Assembly (NCBI RefSeq): GCF_004153605.1
Contig: NZ_SDSI01000007.1
Coordinates: 1 to 64,000, forward strand
DNA length: 64,000 nt
Direction of reading: 5' to 3'
Source of the DNA: Qipengyuania_B thermophila
GTDB taxonomy: Bacteria; Pseudomonadota; Alphaproteobacteria; Sphingomonadales; Sphingomonadaceae
The position numbers and the translations under genes were made by a program. Of the stretch, positions 25,303-35,617 are shown piece by piece (positions within the stretch are counted from its first letter, which is position 1; each line of letters begins with the position of its first letter). The notes below the pieces were generated by a model. The model saw only the letters and a list, made by a program, of their open reading frames with translations. It was not told the origin of the DNA and did not search any database.

Positions 25303-26480
25303 CGTATCTTCTCCAGGTTGCGGATGTTGGCCGGCTTGAAGCGGCTGCCGATGCCCTGCGCACGCAGCGGCGCAATCGCCGGAGTGGCAGCGCCGCCGGC
25401 GGGAGTGGCGGTATGGATCCGCACGTCGCGGCGCGTGGCGAAGCCGCCGCTTGCAGCGCCGCTCGTGTCGTTGGCCGCGGCCGCCACCGGGATCGCGCTG
25501 ACATCAAGGCGCCGCGAGGCGGCGATGGTGGCCGAGGTGGTGGCGGCGAGCTGCGCCGCCGGGGGCAACGCAGCCGGCGCCGGCGCAGGTGCCACCAGTG
25601 ACCCCGGCGCTGCCGCCGACGGGACGGACTGTCGCGCCAGCCCGAACACCGTCCAGCCGGACACCATGGTCGCGGCGGTCCTGAGCACCAGCACCATCAG
25701 CGCCACGTGCACCGCGCCGATGAGGAAGAACGCCGCCGCCGCCTGCGGATTGATCTGCCCCGGCGGCTGCGCCAGCGCGCTCAGCACCGGCACCGCCAGC
25801 TCGAGCATGACCCCGCCGCCAAGAACGGCGAACAGGGGGGTGAGCGCGAGCATCACCACGCCTTTCAGCCAGCCCGCGAACAGACCGCGCGTGCCTTCGA
25901 ACAAGGCCATCACGACGAACACCGGACCCAGCGCGACCAGCACCGCCAACGCGATCCGCGCCGTGACGAGCACTCCCACCGTTCCGAGCAGCAGCAGCAT
26001 GGCGCCAAGCCACAGCAGCCCGGCAGGCGAGAAGGCGGAGATGTCCGTCTGCCCTCCGCTCGCGGTCTGCACCGCGGCGAAGACGATGTCGATCTTGTCG
26101 CCAAAGGTCTGGGTCGCGGACCCCCTGTCGCCGGTGACCATGCTGGCAAGGTAGTCCGGCGCCTGGACCGCAAGGTTCCAGACGACCGAATGGAAGGCCA
26201 CCCAGCTGGTCGCGAACGTCACCACCAGCCCCAGCGTCATCATGCGCGGCGTCAGCGAGCGCACCGACAGGCTCGACCGGCCGAGCAGCAGCTGGATGGC
26301 GAAGAAGGCGATGAACAGGGTCAGCAGGATGGTGAGCGCCGTGCCCAGCCCCCCGCCGCTGGCGAACAGTCGCCCGAAGGCCTGCGCGGCGAACTGGTTG
26401 GCGACACAGTCGACGGCCTGCAGGCTCGCCGACACGCCCAGCCCGACATTGTCGAGCGCCTGCTGGCACCCGGCGCTCAT
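25299..26480 (-). CDS. virB6: VirB6/TrbL-type polytopic membrane protein
   Basis: 393 residues from MSAGCQQALDNVGLG. About six to seven hydrophobic segments lie between residues 40 and 290, including LTILLTLFIAFFAIQLLLG and the conserved central GLLWLGAMLLLLGTVGVLVTARIALAVL. An Ala/Pro-rich soluble tail follows. VirB6 sits in the inner membrane and forms part of the channel. The start overlaps the virB4 stop (ATGA), and the stop overlaps the virB9 start. The long tail is a possible place for added function but has no recognisable motif. Confidence 0.92.
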   Translation of the reverse strand: MSAGCQQALDNVGLGVSASLQAVDCVANQFAAQAFGRLFASGGGLGTALTILLTLFIAFFAIQLLLGRSSLSVRSLTPRMMTLGLVVTFATSWVAFHSVVWNLAVQAPDYLASMVTGDRGSATQTFGDKIDIVFAAVQTASGGQTDISAFSPAGLLWLGAMLLLLGTVGVLVTARIALAVLVALGPVFVVMALFEGTRGLFAGWLKGVVMLALTPLFAVLGGGVMLELAVPVLSALAQPPGQINPQAAAAFFLIGAVHVALMVLVLRTAATMVSGWTVFGLARQSVPSAAAPGSLVAPAPAPAALPPAAQLAATTSATIAASRRLDVSAIPVAAAANDTSGAASGGFATRRDVRIHTATPAGGAATPAIAPLRAQGIGSRFKPANIRNLEKIR

Positions 26481-28912
26481 TCCGCCGCCATCCGGTTGCG
26501 GTAGAGGCTCAGATCGGCCAGCGTGTCCTCGAACCCGCCGGGCCAGGCGTGGCCGGTCAGCGCCGGAAACCAGTCGGCCGGGCTGTCGCCGACCGCCTCG
26601 CGAAGCAGGTCGAGACGCCGCACGGCGCTCTCGCGGCCCGACAGCAGGGTTAGAACCTCCGGCGCACCCGAAAGGTCGAGGCGCACTACGACGCTGGCAT
26701 CGGGCTGGCGGACGAGGAAGCAGCGGCTGTGCGCCGGCAGGGTGCGGATCAGCGCCAGCTCGTGCTGCGTCAGGCCGAAGCCGTCGCAGTAGTCCTCGGG
26801 ACGCGCCCGGCTGTTGGGCAGGAAGATCATGGTCGCGGTCTGCTCCACCAGCGCCGTGGAGATGCGGCTGTCCAGCGCATCGCGCGCCGACTGGGTGGCG
26901 AACCCGACCAGGGCGTTGCGCTTGCGCAGCGTCTTGAGCCAGTCGCGGATGCGGGCGGCGAACACCTCGTCGTCGAGCGCCTTCCACCCTTCGTCGATGA
27001 GGATCATCGTCGGCTGTCCGTCCAGCCGCTCGTCAATGCGGTGGAACAGGTACATCATGGTCGGCGTGCGCAGCTTCGGGTTTTCCAGCAGCGCCGTCAT
27101 GTCGAAACCGAGCACGCGGTTCGACAGGTCCAGCTCGTCGCGGGCGTTGTCGAACAGCCAGCCATGCTCGCCCTCGCCGATCCAGGCGGACAGCCGGTCG
27201 GCCAGGTCGCCCGGCTGCGGCCGCCGCGCGCCGGCGAGCAGCTCGCGGAAATGACGCAGGCGCCGCAGCGCGCCGTCATTCGCATAGGCGGCATCGACGG
27301 CGCCGGCGATAAGAGCATCCTCTTCCGGTCCGCTCGCCTGGAGCAGCACGCCAAGCCACTGGCGCAGGAAGGCACGGTTCGCCGCGCTGTCCGGCAATGC
27401 CAGCGGATTGAAGCCCGACGGCTCGCCGGCGCGGATCGCATCGTAATGGCCGCCGATGCCGCGGATGAACAGCTCCGCACCGCGATCCTTGTCGAACAGG
27501 ATGGTGCGGGGACGGAACTTCTGGGCCTGGGCGGCGAGGAAGTTCATCACCACCGTCTTGCCCGAGCCGGACGGCCCGATGACCGAGAAGTTGCCGAGGT
27601 CGCCGTGGTGGAAGTTGAAAAAGAACGGCGTCGCGCTGGTGGTCTCGAGCAGGGTCACGGCCTCGCCCCAGTGGTTGCCGCTCGCCTGCCCGAGGGCAAA
27701 GCCGTGCAGCGAACCGAAACTCGCCATGTTGGCCGAGGAAATCAGGGCGCGGCGCACGAGATAGCTTTCATTGCCGGGAAATTGTCCCCAGAACGCCGGT
27801 TCGAGATTGGTGTCCTCGCGCACTGCGATCGCCCCGGTGTCGGCGAGCGCCGCGGCGCAGGCGGCCACGGCCTCGTCGAGCCGCTCGAGCATGCTCTCGC
27901 GCACGAGCACCGACAGGTGGTGATCACCGAACCCGACGCCGCCGCTGCCCAGCGCGTCGCGCGCGGCAAGCATGTCGCTGCGTTCGGCGCGGGCTTCTTC
28001 GTCCGCCGAGCGCAGCCGCCGCAGCGCAAGATCCATGCGCTCGCGCGCCGTCTGCCGCTCGGTCGGCGCATAGCTTTCGGTGACCACCATCTCGTAAGGC
28101 AGCCGCAGCAGCGCATCGAGGAGGCCCGGCGACGTGGCATCCGGATAGTCCTTCAGCCCGAGAATGGCGGCAAAGCCCGGCCCGCCCGAGCCGCGCAGCT
28201 CCATCGCGTCCAGTCCGAAGCTGGCGCGCTTGTAAGGCAGCATGGCGCCGATGTCCGTGTCGTCCGCGGGCCGGCGCACGGGCCGCATCTCGCCGTTGTA
28301 AAGCGCCGACAGCAGCTCCAGCATCTCAGAATACGGACGATCGCCGCTGCCCTCGTAGTCACCGAGGAGCTGCGCGCCATAAGCAGACAGGGACGCGACG
28401 ATCCCCGTGGCCGCGGCCTTGAGCGCGCGCAGGTCGCGGGGGTCGGCTTCGGCCGCCGCATCGGCGCGGCGGCGTTTCAGCGCCTTGCCGGCGCGCTCGG
28501 CCAAACCCGCCTTGCCGCGCGCCGGCCGGCGGACGAGGGTGACGAACTGGTCGTTGATGAACAGTGCGCCCGCGCCCAGCCGCTCGCGCCAGCGCTGATC
28601 GATGTGGCGGCTCACCGGGTCGGGGAACGCCGCGTCCAGCTCCACCTCCACCTTGCGCCGGATCACATGGTGGTAGAGCACGAAGCGCGCGTCCAGCGTC
28701 GAGCGCAGCATCACCTCGCGGCTCGCGGCGTGGGCGTTCAGCGCCTCGCTGTCCTCGGTCTCGAACAGCAGGCCGGGAACCTGCACCGACATCATCAGCG
28801 ACCCGTCGCGCAGGAGCACGGTGTGCTGGTCCACCAGCCGCGCATAGGGCAGGCGATCGCCCGCGCGGGCTTCCTTGGCGCTCCACGCTGCGGCCCCGAG
28901 AAACTTCTTCAT
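26477..28912 (-). CDS. virB4: VirB4-type secretion ATPase
   Basis: 811 residues. The N-terminal CagE/TrbE/VirB domain occupies about 1-400. The C-terminal ATPase has Walker A GPSGSGKTVVMNFLAAQAQ and Walker B MILIDEGWKAL, plus the family sequence KTLRKRNALVGFATQSARDAL. VirB4 is the universal ATPase of VirB systems and helps pilus biogenesis. The start at MKKFLGAAAWS is preferred to an ATG eleven codons earlier, with GGGGA upstream. A virB5 gene would normally follow virB4; here virB6 follows directly with an overlap. Confidence 0.95.
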   Translation of the reverse strand: MKKFLGAAAWSAKEARAGDRLPYARLVDQHTVLLRDGSLMMSVQVPGLLFETEDSEALNAHAASREVMLRSTLDARFVLYHHVIRRKVEVELDAAFPDPVSRHIDQRWRERLGAGALFINDQFVTLVRRPARGKAGLAERAGKALKRRRADAAAEADPRDLRALKAAATGIVASLSAYGAQLLGDYEGSGDRPYSEMLELLSALYNGEMRPVRRPADDTDIGAMLPYKRASFGLDAMELRGSGGPGFAAILGLKDYPDATSPGLLDALLRLPYEMVVTESYAPTERQTARERMDLALRRLRSADEEARAERSDMLAARDALGSGGVGFGDHHLSVLVRESMLERLDEAVAACAAALADTGAIAVREDTNLEPAFWGQFPGNESYLVRRALISSANMASFGSLHGFALGQASGNHWGEAVTLLETTSATPFFFNFHHGDLGNFSVIGPSGSGKTVVMNFLAAQAQKFRPRTILFDKDRGAELFIRGIGGHYDAIRAGEPSGFNPLALPDSAANRAFLRQWLGVLLQASGPEEDALIAGAVDAAYANDGALRRLRHFRELLAGARRPQPGDLADRLSAWIGEGEHGWLFDNARDELDLSNRVLGFDMTALLENPKLRTPTMMYLFHRIDERLDGQPTMILIDEGWKALDDEVFAARIRDWLKTLRKRNALVGFATQSARDALDSRISTALVEQTATMIFLPNSRARPEDYCDGFGLTQHELALIRTLPAHSRCFLVRQPDASVVVRLDLSGAPEVLTLLSGRESAVRRLDLLREAVGDSPADWFPALTGHAWPGGFEDTLADLSLYRNRMAAE

Positions 28913-28948
28913 TGGCCAGGTTCCCCGTGACGCGCGCAGGTGCAAGGT

Positions 28949-29233
28949 TCACGCCGCATAGCTGTTGCAACCCCAGTGCTTCCAGTTCCGGACGCGCGGG
29001 CATTTCGACACCTTGGTCAGCCAGAGATCGAACACGCGCGGCTCCCGCAGGCACGCGAAGTAGCCGATGACATGGATCACCAGCGCCCCGAGCAGCGCGT
29101 AGAAGCTGCCGGTGATCAGGAACAGCTCGGTCGTCACCAGGGCGTTGATGATGAAGAAATTGTACGTGACACCGGCGAACATCTGCGGCCGCGTCAACGC
29201 GCGGTGCACGGGATGGCGGACAAGCGCCGTCAC
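28949..29233 (-). CDS. virB3: VirB3-type inner membrane protein
   Basis: 94 residues from a GTG at 29233, one base after the virB2 stop with GGAGG five bases upstream. The family pattern is ALVRHPVHRALTRPQMFAGV, then one or two hydrophobic segments (FFIINALVTTELFLI, LLGALVIHVIGYF) and the conserved REPRVFDLWLTKV. The end is Cys/Asn-rich (CPRVRNWKHWGCNSYAA). VirB3 works with VirB4 in pilus assembly. An upstream ATG would lie inside virB2 and is not used. Confidence 0.92.
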   Translation of the reverse strand: MTALVRHPVHRALTRPQMFAGVTYNFFIINALVTTELFLITGSFYALLGALVIHVIGYFACLREPRVFDLWLTKVSKCPRVRNWKHWGCNSYAA

Positions 29234-29234
29234 C

Positions 29235-29552
29235 TCACCCTCCCGACGCGCTCTGGATGCCGGCCACGATGGTGCCGGCACCGAACAGGATGAAGACGCC
29301 GATGATGACCGTGGCTCCGAAGCGCCAGTTCATGCGCCCGGTCAGCATCATGAAACCGACCGCCGCGACGGCCATCACCGCCACCGCCGTCGCGACATTG
29401 CCGAGCAACGTGCCCTGAAGCCAGCTCAGCGCATTGACGATCGGCCCCGATCCTTGGGGATCGGCCTGTGCCGACGCCGGAACCGCCATCACCGCCAGCG
29501 ACACGGCGAGACCGGAGGAAAGAAGACGCTGCAACCCGTTACTCCCGTGCAT
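29235..29552 (-). CDS. virB2: VirB2/TrbC-type major pilin
   Basis: 105 residues. A long signal peptide ends near VPASAQA (about residue 30). Two hydrophobic helices follow (NVATAVAVMAVAAVGFMMLTG and GATVIIGVFILFGAGTIVAGI) with a short polar loop, the VirB2 pilin plan. The mature protein would form the pilus or channel filament. It overlaps the virB1 end by 14 bases and is followed by virB3. Confidence 0.92.
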   Translation of the reverse strand: MHGSNGLQRLLSSGLAVSLAVMAVPASAQADPQGSGPIVNALSWLQGTLLGNVATAVAVMAVAAVGFMMLTGRMNWRFGATVIIGVFILFGAGTIVAGIQSASGG

Positions 29553-30147
29553 GATTGGACAAGCGGCCCATCACGGCCGCAACATAGTTTCGTGTCTCGG
29601 CAATCGCCGGGACGCCGCCGGCGCGCATGACGCGGCCGGGACCGGCGTTGTACGCCGCCAGCGCCCGTTCCAAATCGCCGTCGAAGCGGTCGATCTGCGC
29701 CCGCAGATACCGTGCCGCCCCTTCGAGATTGGCGAACGGATCGTCCGCATCCACCCCGAGCTCCCGCGCCGTGCCGGGCATGAGCTGCCCCAGACCCCGC
29801 GCGCCCTTCGGCGACACCGCCTGCGGGCGCCACCGGCTCTCCTGCCACACCAGCGCCTCGATCAGCGCCGGGCTGAGATCGAAGCGGCGCGCCAGTTCGC
29901 GCACCTTCGCGGCGTAGACCGCCGGCACCAGCCGTTCCGCGCGCGCCGCGTCGTGTTCGGCCCGCGGGTCGACACCGCCCGGCGCCGGCGCTGCCTCGTC
30001 CGGCGCGGCCGGTAAAGGCTTCACGCCGCCCGCAACCCAGCGTGCGCCGGCGGCGTCGATCTGCAGCACGTCCGCCCGTGCCGCGGTGGAGCCCAGCACC
30101 AGCGCCGCAAGAGCTGCGGCGGCACGCCACGGCATTGCGAGAATCAT
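29539..30147 (-). CDS. virB1: VirB1-like lytic transglycosylase
   Basis: 202 residues. A signal peptide (about 1-25, ends near TAARADV) and the SLT fold are evident: ALIEALVWQESRWRPQAVSPKGARGLGQLMPGTARELG with the catalytic Glu in WQESR, then NLEGAARYLRAQIDRFDGDLERALAAYNAGPGRV. It would open the peptidoglycan for the secretion apparatus. The start at 30147 is chosen by GGAGG four bases upstream; an ATG at 30168 is also in frame. First gene of the VirB cluster. Confidence 0.92.
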   Translation of the reverse strand: MILAMPWRAAAALAALVLGSTAARADVLQIDAAGARWVAGGVKPLPAAPDEAAPAPGGVDPRAEHDAARAERLVPAVYAAKVRELARRFDLSPALIEALVWQESRWRPQAVSPKGARGLGQLMPGTARELGVDADDPFANLEGAARYLRAQIDRFDGDLERALAAYNAGPGRVMRAGGVPAIAETRNYVAAVMGRLSNHARE

Positions 30148-30342
30148 GACCCCTCCATGCGGTCGCATTGATACGCTTCTATGACATTAGGCTGACCATA
30201 TAGTTAAGAATCTCTGACCGGTCGGCTCATCCCATGCACGTCCTGCCGAGCCGACGGGAGTGCGCGCGGAACTGTGGCGCCGACAGAACGCTTTGGCCAC
30301 CACGGCCTTGTGGACGCAGCCTTGCGCTGCCGCTAGGATGCG

Positions 30343-30433
30343 CCACACCCCGGGGAGCCGCATGGCTGAGAGGGAGGACTTGCAACCTCCGACCCGTCGA
30401 ACCTGAACCCGTTAGCACGGGCGGAGGGAGTGG
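30343..30433 (+). promoter_or_regulatory. TPP riboswitch (thi box) upstream of thiC
   Basis: The conserved thi-box elements are present in order: GCTGAGAGGG (30365-30374), the ACCCG...GAACCTGA segment (30393-30406), and a closing helix formed by CCACACCC (30343-30350) with GGGAGTGG (30426-30433). The P3 arm is the AGGAGG/CCTCC pair. Thiamin pyrophosphate binding should reduce thiC expression. In the 343 bases between virB1 and thiC, the first part (30165-30215) is AT-rich and probably holds divergent promoters, not resolved here. Confidence 0.95.
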
Positions 30434-30456
30434 CTGCCGGACGCTGGCCGGCAATC

Positions 30457-30490
30457 CTGCTCCGCCCCTGCCAAGCAAGGATCGGAGCAG
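30457..30490 (+). promoter_or_regulatory. Hairpin sequestering the thiC ribosome binding site
   Basis: CTGCTCCG at 30457-30464 is the exact complement of CGGAGCAG at 30483-30490, which contains the GGAG ribosome binding site just before the thiC ATG at 30492. It lies directly after the TPP aptamer. A further hairpin, TGCCGG (30435-30440) with CCGGCA (30448-30453), separates it from the aptamer. This suggests translational control by the riboswitch; the switching partner is not resolved. Confidence 0.6.
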
Positions 30491-30491
30491 C

Positions 30492-32345
<1,854 letters not shown>

Positions 32346-32404
32346 CCGCTCTTGCTGGAGGAACGGTGCTGGCGTGTGACCCCGGACGCGGTGGGGATGT
32401 TGCC

Positions 32405-33061
32405 TCAGGCGGCCTGCTCGTCGCGAGCGGCCGGGACCAGCTTGCCGACAAGCGCGCGCAGTTCCGATGGCGTCGTGTGGCCGGCGACAATCTCGTGATA
32501 GCCGATGCCGGCTTTCCGCAATGCCTCCTTCTTCACCGCGTCGCGTGCCGCAGCAGATTGGCCGCGGTAGTGGCCGGTCCCCTGATACTCGAGCGCATGA
32601 ACGACCTGACACTGCTCGTTCATCAGGGCGAAGTCGACCCGCTTGGAATTAATGGCGAGGAATGCGCTCTTGTCGGAGGCGGTGAGGAATTCTCCCAGAC
32701 TCACCTGCGCCATGACCTGCCATGACGGATTGCGGCCTACGACAGCCGCATCAAGGGCCTTGAACACTGCCGCCTCCGGCCTGTTCAGCAGGGGCCGCGC
32801 CTTGTACGAGGCTCGGGAAACGGCCTTCAACTGCTCGGCCGCGAGATCCGCGGCGTCGCTGTCCCTTGCAGAAGCTGCCGGGCCGGCCGACGGCGGTGGC
32901 CGTCTTCGTCCGACGCCTCTCGGCCGGCTCCGCCACGGCCGATTGCCTTCGTGCCTCCGCATCCTTGGAGAATAGGCGATGACGCGACCGGCAACAAAGA
33001 GAATGCATAGGACGATCAGCACAAGAGACGTGTCATCAAGAACGAGTCGCGCCGTGTCCAT
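32405..33061 (-). CDS. DUF2726 protein, membrane-anchored, possible nuclease-like domain
   Basis: 218 residues from MDTARL. One membrane helix near residues 12-30 (SLVLIVLCILFVAGRVIAY), an Arg/Pro-rich linker, and a C-terminal DUF2726 domain from about residue 85: VFKALDAAVVG, SKRVDFALMNEQCQVVHALEYQGTGH, DAVKKEALRKAGIGYHEI. The VDF...ALEYQG arrangement with a following KK..AL helix recalls restriction-endonuclease-like folds, but enzymatic activity is not established. Stands alone, convergent with thiC. An ATG at 33178 would add 39 residues of doubtful origin. Confidence 0.8.
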   Translation of the reverse strand: MDTARLVLDDTSLVLIVLCILFVAGRVIAYSPRMRRHEGNRPWRSRPRGVGRRRPPPSAGPAASARDSDAADLAAEQLKAVSRASYKARPLLNRPEAAVFKALDAAVVGRNPSWQVMAQVSLGEFLTASDKSAFLAINSKRVDFALMNEQCQVVHALEYQGTGHYRGQSAAARDAVKKEALRKAGIGYHEIVAGHTTPSELRALVGKLVPAARDEQAA

Positions 33062-33266
33062 CTCCTGATCTTGGTTCAGTGCAGTTAAGAAGTTGTTGCC
33101 GTCGATCTCTACGTATGGAGATGAAGTAAAGGTGGAGGCTAACCAATGGATCGCCTTCAAGCACCTTCGTTCGAGCAACCGGAACGGATCGGAGCCGCTG
33201 CGCGTTCAGAGTTCATGCGCCCGGCCACGGCCGGCGCGTACCGCAACATGCATGAGGAGAGAAGCG

Positions 33267-33449
33267 ATGGGTGAGTTCACCGACAAGATGAAGGCAGCCG
33301 GCAACAAGCTGGCGGGCAACACCAAGGAAGCCATCGGCGACGCGACCGACAACGAGCGGCTGGAAGCGGAAGGCAAGGCGCAGCAGGCCAAGGGCACCGG
33401 CCAGAACATCAAGGGTTCGGTGAAAGGCGCCCTCGGCGACGACATCTGA
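33267..33449 (+). CDS. CsbD-family stress protein
   Basis: 60 residues, Lys/Ala/Gly-rich: MGEFTDKMKAAGNKLAGNTKEAIGD, LEAEGKAQQAKGTGQNIKGSVKGALGDDI. This is the CsbD-like pattern of small stress-inducible proteins; the molecular function is unknown. GAGGAG sits just upstream of the ATG. It is flanked by a strong hairpin downstream. The 205 bases upstream, back to the DUF2726 gene, contain no other supported gene. Confidence 0.9.
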   Translation: MGEFTDKMKAAGNKLAGNTKEAIGDATDNERLEAEGKAQQAKGTGQNIKGSVKGALGDDI

Positions 33450-33459
33450 CCGGTGCGGA

Positions 33460-33487
33460 TCCGCCGGTGCGTGCGCGCACCGGCGGA
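33460..33487. terminator. Strong hairpin between convergent csbD-like and S9 peptidase genes
   Basis: A perfect 12-base inverted repeat TCCGCCGGTGCG (33460-33471) and CGCACCGGCGGA (33476-33487) with a 4-base loop. It starts 11 bases after the csbD-like stop and ends 14 bases from the opposing peptidase stop. No T-run follows. A bidirectional terminator is the likely role. Confidence 0.75.
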
Positions 33488-33500
33488 CCCCCGGCACCAT

Positions 33501-35513
33501 TCAACGCGCCGAAGCCGGCGCAGCGGCACCCTGAGCGTCACCCAGCAGGTGCCGCTGCCAGAACATTAGGCTGGTCCAGAACTGGTAGTCCGCGTTCTCC
33601 TTCCGGGCAAAGCCGTGCCCCTCGTTCTGCCCTACCAGATGCCACGCCTCGCGCCCCTGGGCGCGCACCGCCTCGACGATCTGGTCGGCTTCTGACGCCG
33701 GAACACGCGGATCGTTGGCACCGGTCACCACCATCAGCGGGATCCGCAGCTCGTTGACCCGTGTCAGCGGGCTGATCCTCAGGAGCGCCTCACGCTGCGT
33801 CCGCTCGTCGCCATATTCCACCCGGCGCAAGTCCCGGCGGTAGGACTGGGTGTTCTCGAGGAAAGTGACGAAATTGGAAATGGCGACGATGCAGTTCGCC
33901 GCGCGCAGCCTGTCGCCGTAGAAGATCGCGGACGCGTAGCACATGTACCCGCCATACGATCCGCCGGTCACGCCGATGCGGGTGCGGTCGATGCCCGGAT
34001 CCGCCTGAAGGTGGTCGAGAAAGGCGCCGATGTCGCGGACGCTGTTCTCCCGCAGCTCGGGACCGTTGTCGAGACTGACGAACCGCTTGCCATAGCCGGT
34101 CGACCCGCGCACGTTCGGGTAGAAGATGGCGATGCCCTGCTCGTTCAGCAGATAGTTGTTGCGGCCGAGGAAGCCGGGCCGCGACTGCGCCTCGGGTCCG
34201 CCATGAATGCTGATGATCAACGGCCGCGCGCCGGGAAAGCGCGCAGGGTCAGGGCGGTAGAGAAAGCCCGACACAGGCTCGCCGTCGAAGCTGCGGATCT
34301 CCACCAGTTCGGGCTCTGCGTTGCGGCCTGCGTCAAGACCGCCGGTCTCGCTCTGCGTCCACCGGGTCACCGCCAGCGTCTGCGGGTTCACCGAGTAGGC
34401 ATCAGCGGCGCTGCGCGCGGAGGTGAAGGTGATGCCGATCTCGCCCCATGGCGCGATCTCCAGCCCGCCGATCAGGCCCGAGGGCAACCCCTCCACAATC
34501 CGCGCCCGGCCGGTGCGCGGATCGAGCACCCGCAGGCGGGCAATGCCCGCTTCGTTCGTCACCAGCGCGATGAAGCTGCCGTCGGGGGCGATGTCGAAGC
34601 CGTCCACGTCCCAGTTGACGCCGAGGTCGACAGGGGTGAACCGCCCCGAAGCGATGTCCAGCCGGCCGAGGCGCTTGAACTCCGATCCTTCGTCGGACGT
34701 GACCCACAGCGTCCCGTCCGGCGCGAACTGCGCGCCGCTGTACGAGATGTCGCGGCTGTGATCGCCGATTGCGGTCATTCGGCCGGTGGTCAGGTCGAGC
34801 AGGTGAAGATTGCTCTTCGTGACCGAAATGTACTGAGCGACGACGGCCTGCCGCTTGTCGGGCGTAAAGTCGGCCAGCGCCCAGCCGCCGCCGCTGACCT
34901 GCGCCACCATGCGGTTGGAGGACGGGTCGCGGGGATCCATGACATACAGGTCGTTGTCCGTCCCGTTGCGGCGCGTGGAGCTGTAGGCGATCAGCTGGCC
35001 GTCATGGCTCCAGGTGTTGAAGCTGTTGCGGCTGCGCCCGTCGGTGAGCAGCTCGAGCCGTCCGTCGCGGACCCGGAAGAGCTGGTAGAATTCGTCACCG
35101 CCGGTGTCGCGCGACGCGACCATCACGTCGCCGGCCGGCGACCAGCTTCCGCTCACCGGCTCCTCCTCGAAGGTGAGCTGCGTGCGCGCTCCCATCGGCA
35201 CGGCGACGCGGTGGATCTGGCTGGTGTTGCCGAAGCGCGTGCCGATCAGCATCGAACGGTCGGTGGGATGCCAGCTCGAGAAGGCGGCGGTGCGGAACTC
35301 CATGTAGGGGCGGGTGCGCTGCGCCAGCTCCGCCGGAACCGGCGGAATGCCGTCGGCGACGAGAGCCGCCGGACGCGGCACCTCCCGCACCCCCGCCTGC
35401 TCGCCACCCGCCACGGCGGCCGGCGTATTCGAGCCGGGCTGCGCCACGGGTTGCGCCGCTGCGTTCGCGGACAGCATCAGGGCCAAGGAAAGGGCAAGCA
35501 TCGATGTTCGCAT
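33501..35513 (-). CDS. S9-family prolyl oligopeptidase-like peptidase, exported
   Basis: 670 residues. A signal peptide ends near ANAAAQP (about 21). Residues about 70-390 look like a beta-propeller (repeated WSHDGQ, APDGT, DGSFIAL stretches). The C-terminal alpha/beta hydrolase has the nucleophile in GGSYGGYM, the Asp in TGANDPRVP and the His in NEGHGFARKEN. Such enzymes cut short peptides after proline or act as dipeptidyl/acylaminoacyl peptidases in the periplasm. It stands alone. The exact specificity is not readable. Confidence 0.92.
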   Translation of the reverse strand: MRTSMLALSLALMLSANAAAQPVAQPGSNTPAAVAGGEQAGVREVPRPAALVADGIPPVPAELAQRTRPYMEFRTAAFSSWHPTDRSMLIGTRFGNTSQIHRVAVPMGARTQLTFEEEPVSGSWSPAGDVMVASRDTGGDEFYQLFRVRDGRLELLTDGRSRNSFNTWSHDGQLIAYSSTRRNGTDNDLYVMDPRDPSSNRMVAQVSGGGWALADFTPDKRQAVVAQYISVTKSNLHLLDLTTGRMTAIGDHSRDISYSGAQFAPDGTLWVTSDEGSEFKRLGRLDIASGRFTPVDLGVNWDVDGFDIAPDGSFIALVTNEAGIARLRVLDPRTGRARIVEGLPSGLIGGLEIAPWGEIGITFTSARSAADAYSVNPQTLAVTRWTQSETGGLDAGRNAEPELVEIRSFDGEPVSGFLYRPDPARFPGARPLIISIHGGPEAQSRPGFLGRNNYLLNEQGIAIFYPNVRGSTGYGKRFVSLDNGPELRENSVRDIGAFLDHLQADPGIDRTRIGVTGGSYGGYMCYASAIFYGDRLRAANCIVAISNFVTFLENTQSYRRDLRRVEYGDERTQREALLRISPLTRVNELRIPLMVVTGANDPRVPASEADQIVEAVRAQGREAWHLVGQNEGHGFARKENADYQFWTSLMFWQRHLLGDAQGAAAPASAR

Positions 35514-35617
35514 GGCATCCTCCGTTTGGCGCGGACGCTAGTGTGACTTGCCGCAGGACGCAATCCGCGCGCCACGGCGCGGCTGGGCAGCGGCGACAGC
35601 AGGAGCACTGCGCGCAG

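Noticed and set aside
18272..30147. Genomic island built on tRNA-Arg and carrying the VirB cluster
   Set aside because: Housekeeping ppx and ppk lie between the tRNA and the VirB genes, composition is uniform, and there is no integrase or repeated tRNA end visible.
30168..30204. Sigma-70 promoter TTGATA/TATAGT before the TPP riboswitch
   Set aside because: The two hexamers are 25 bases apart, too far for a standard promoter; the region probably holds promoters but these elements do not define one.
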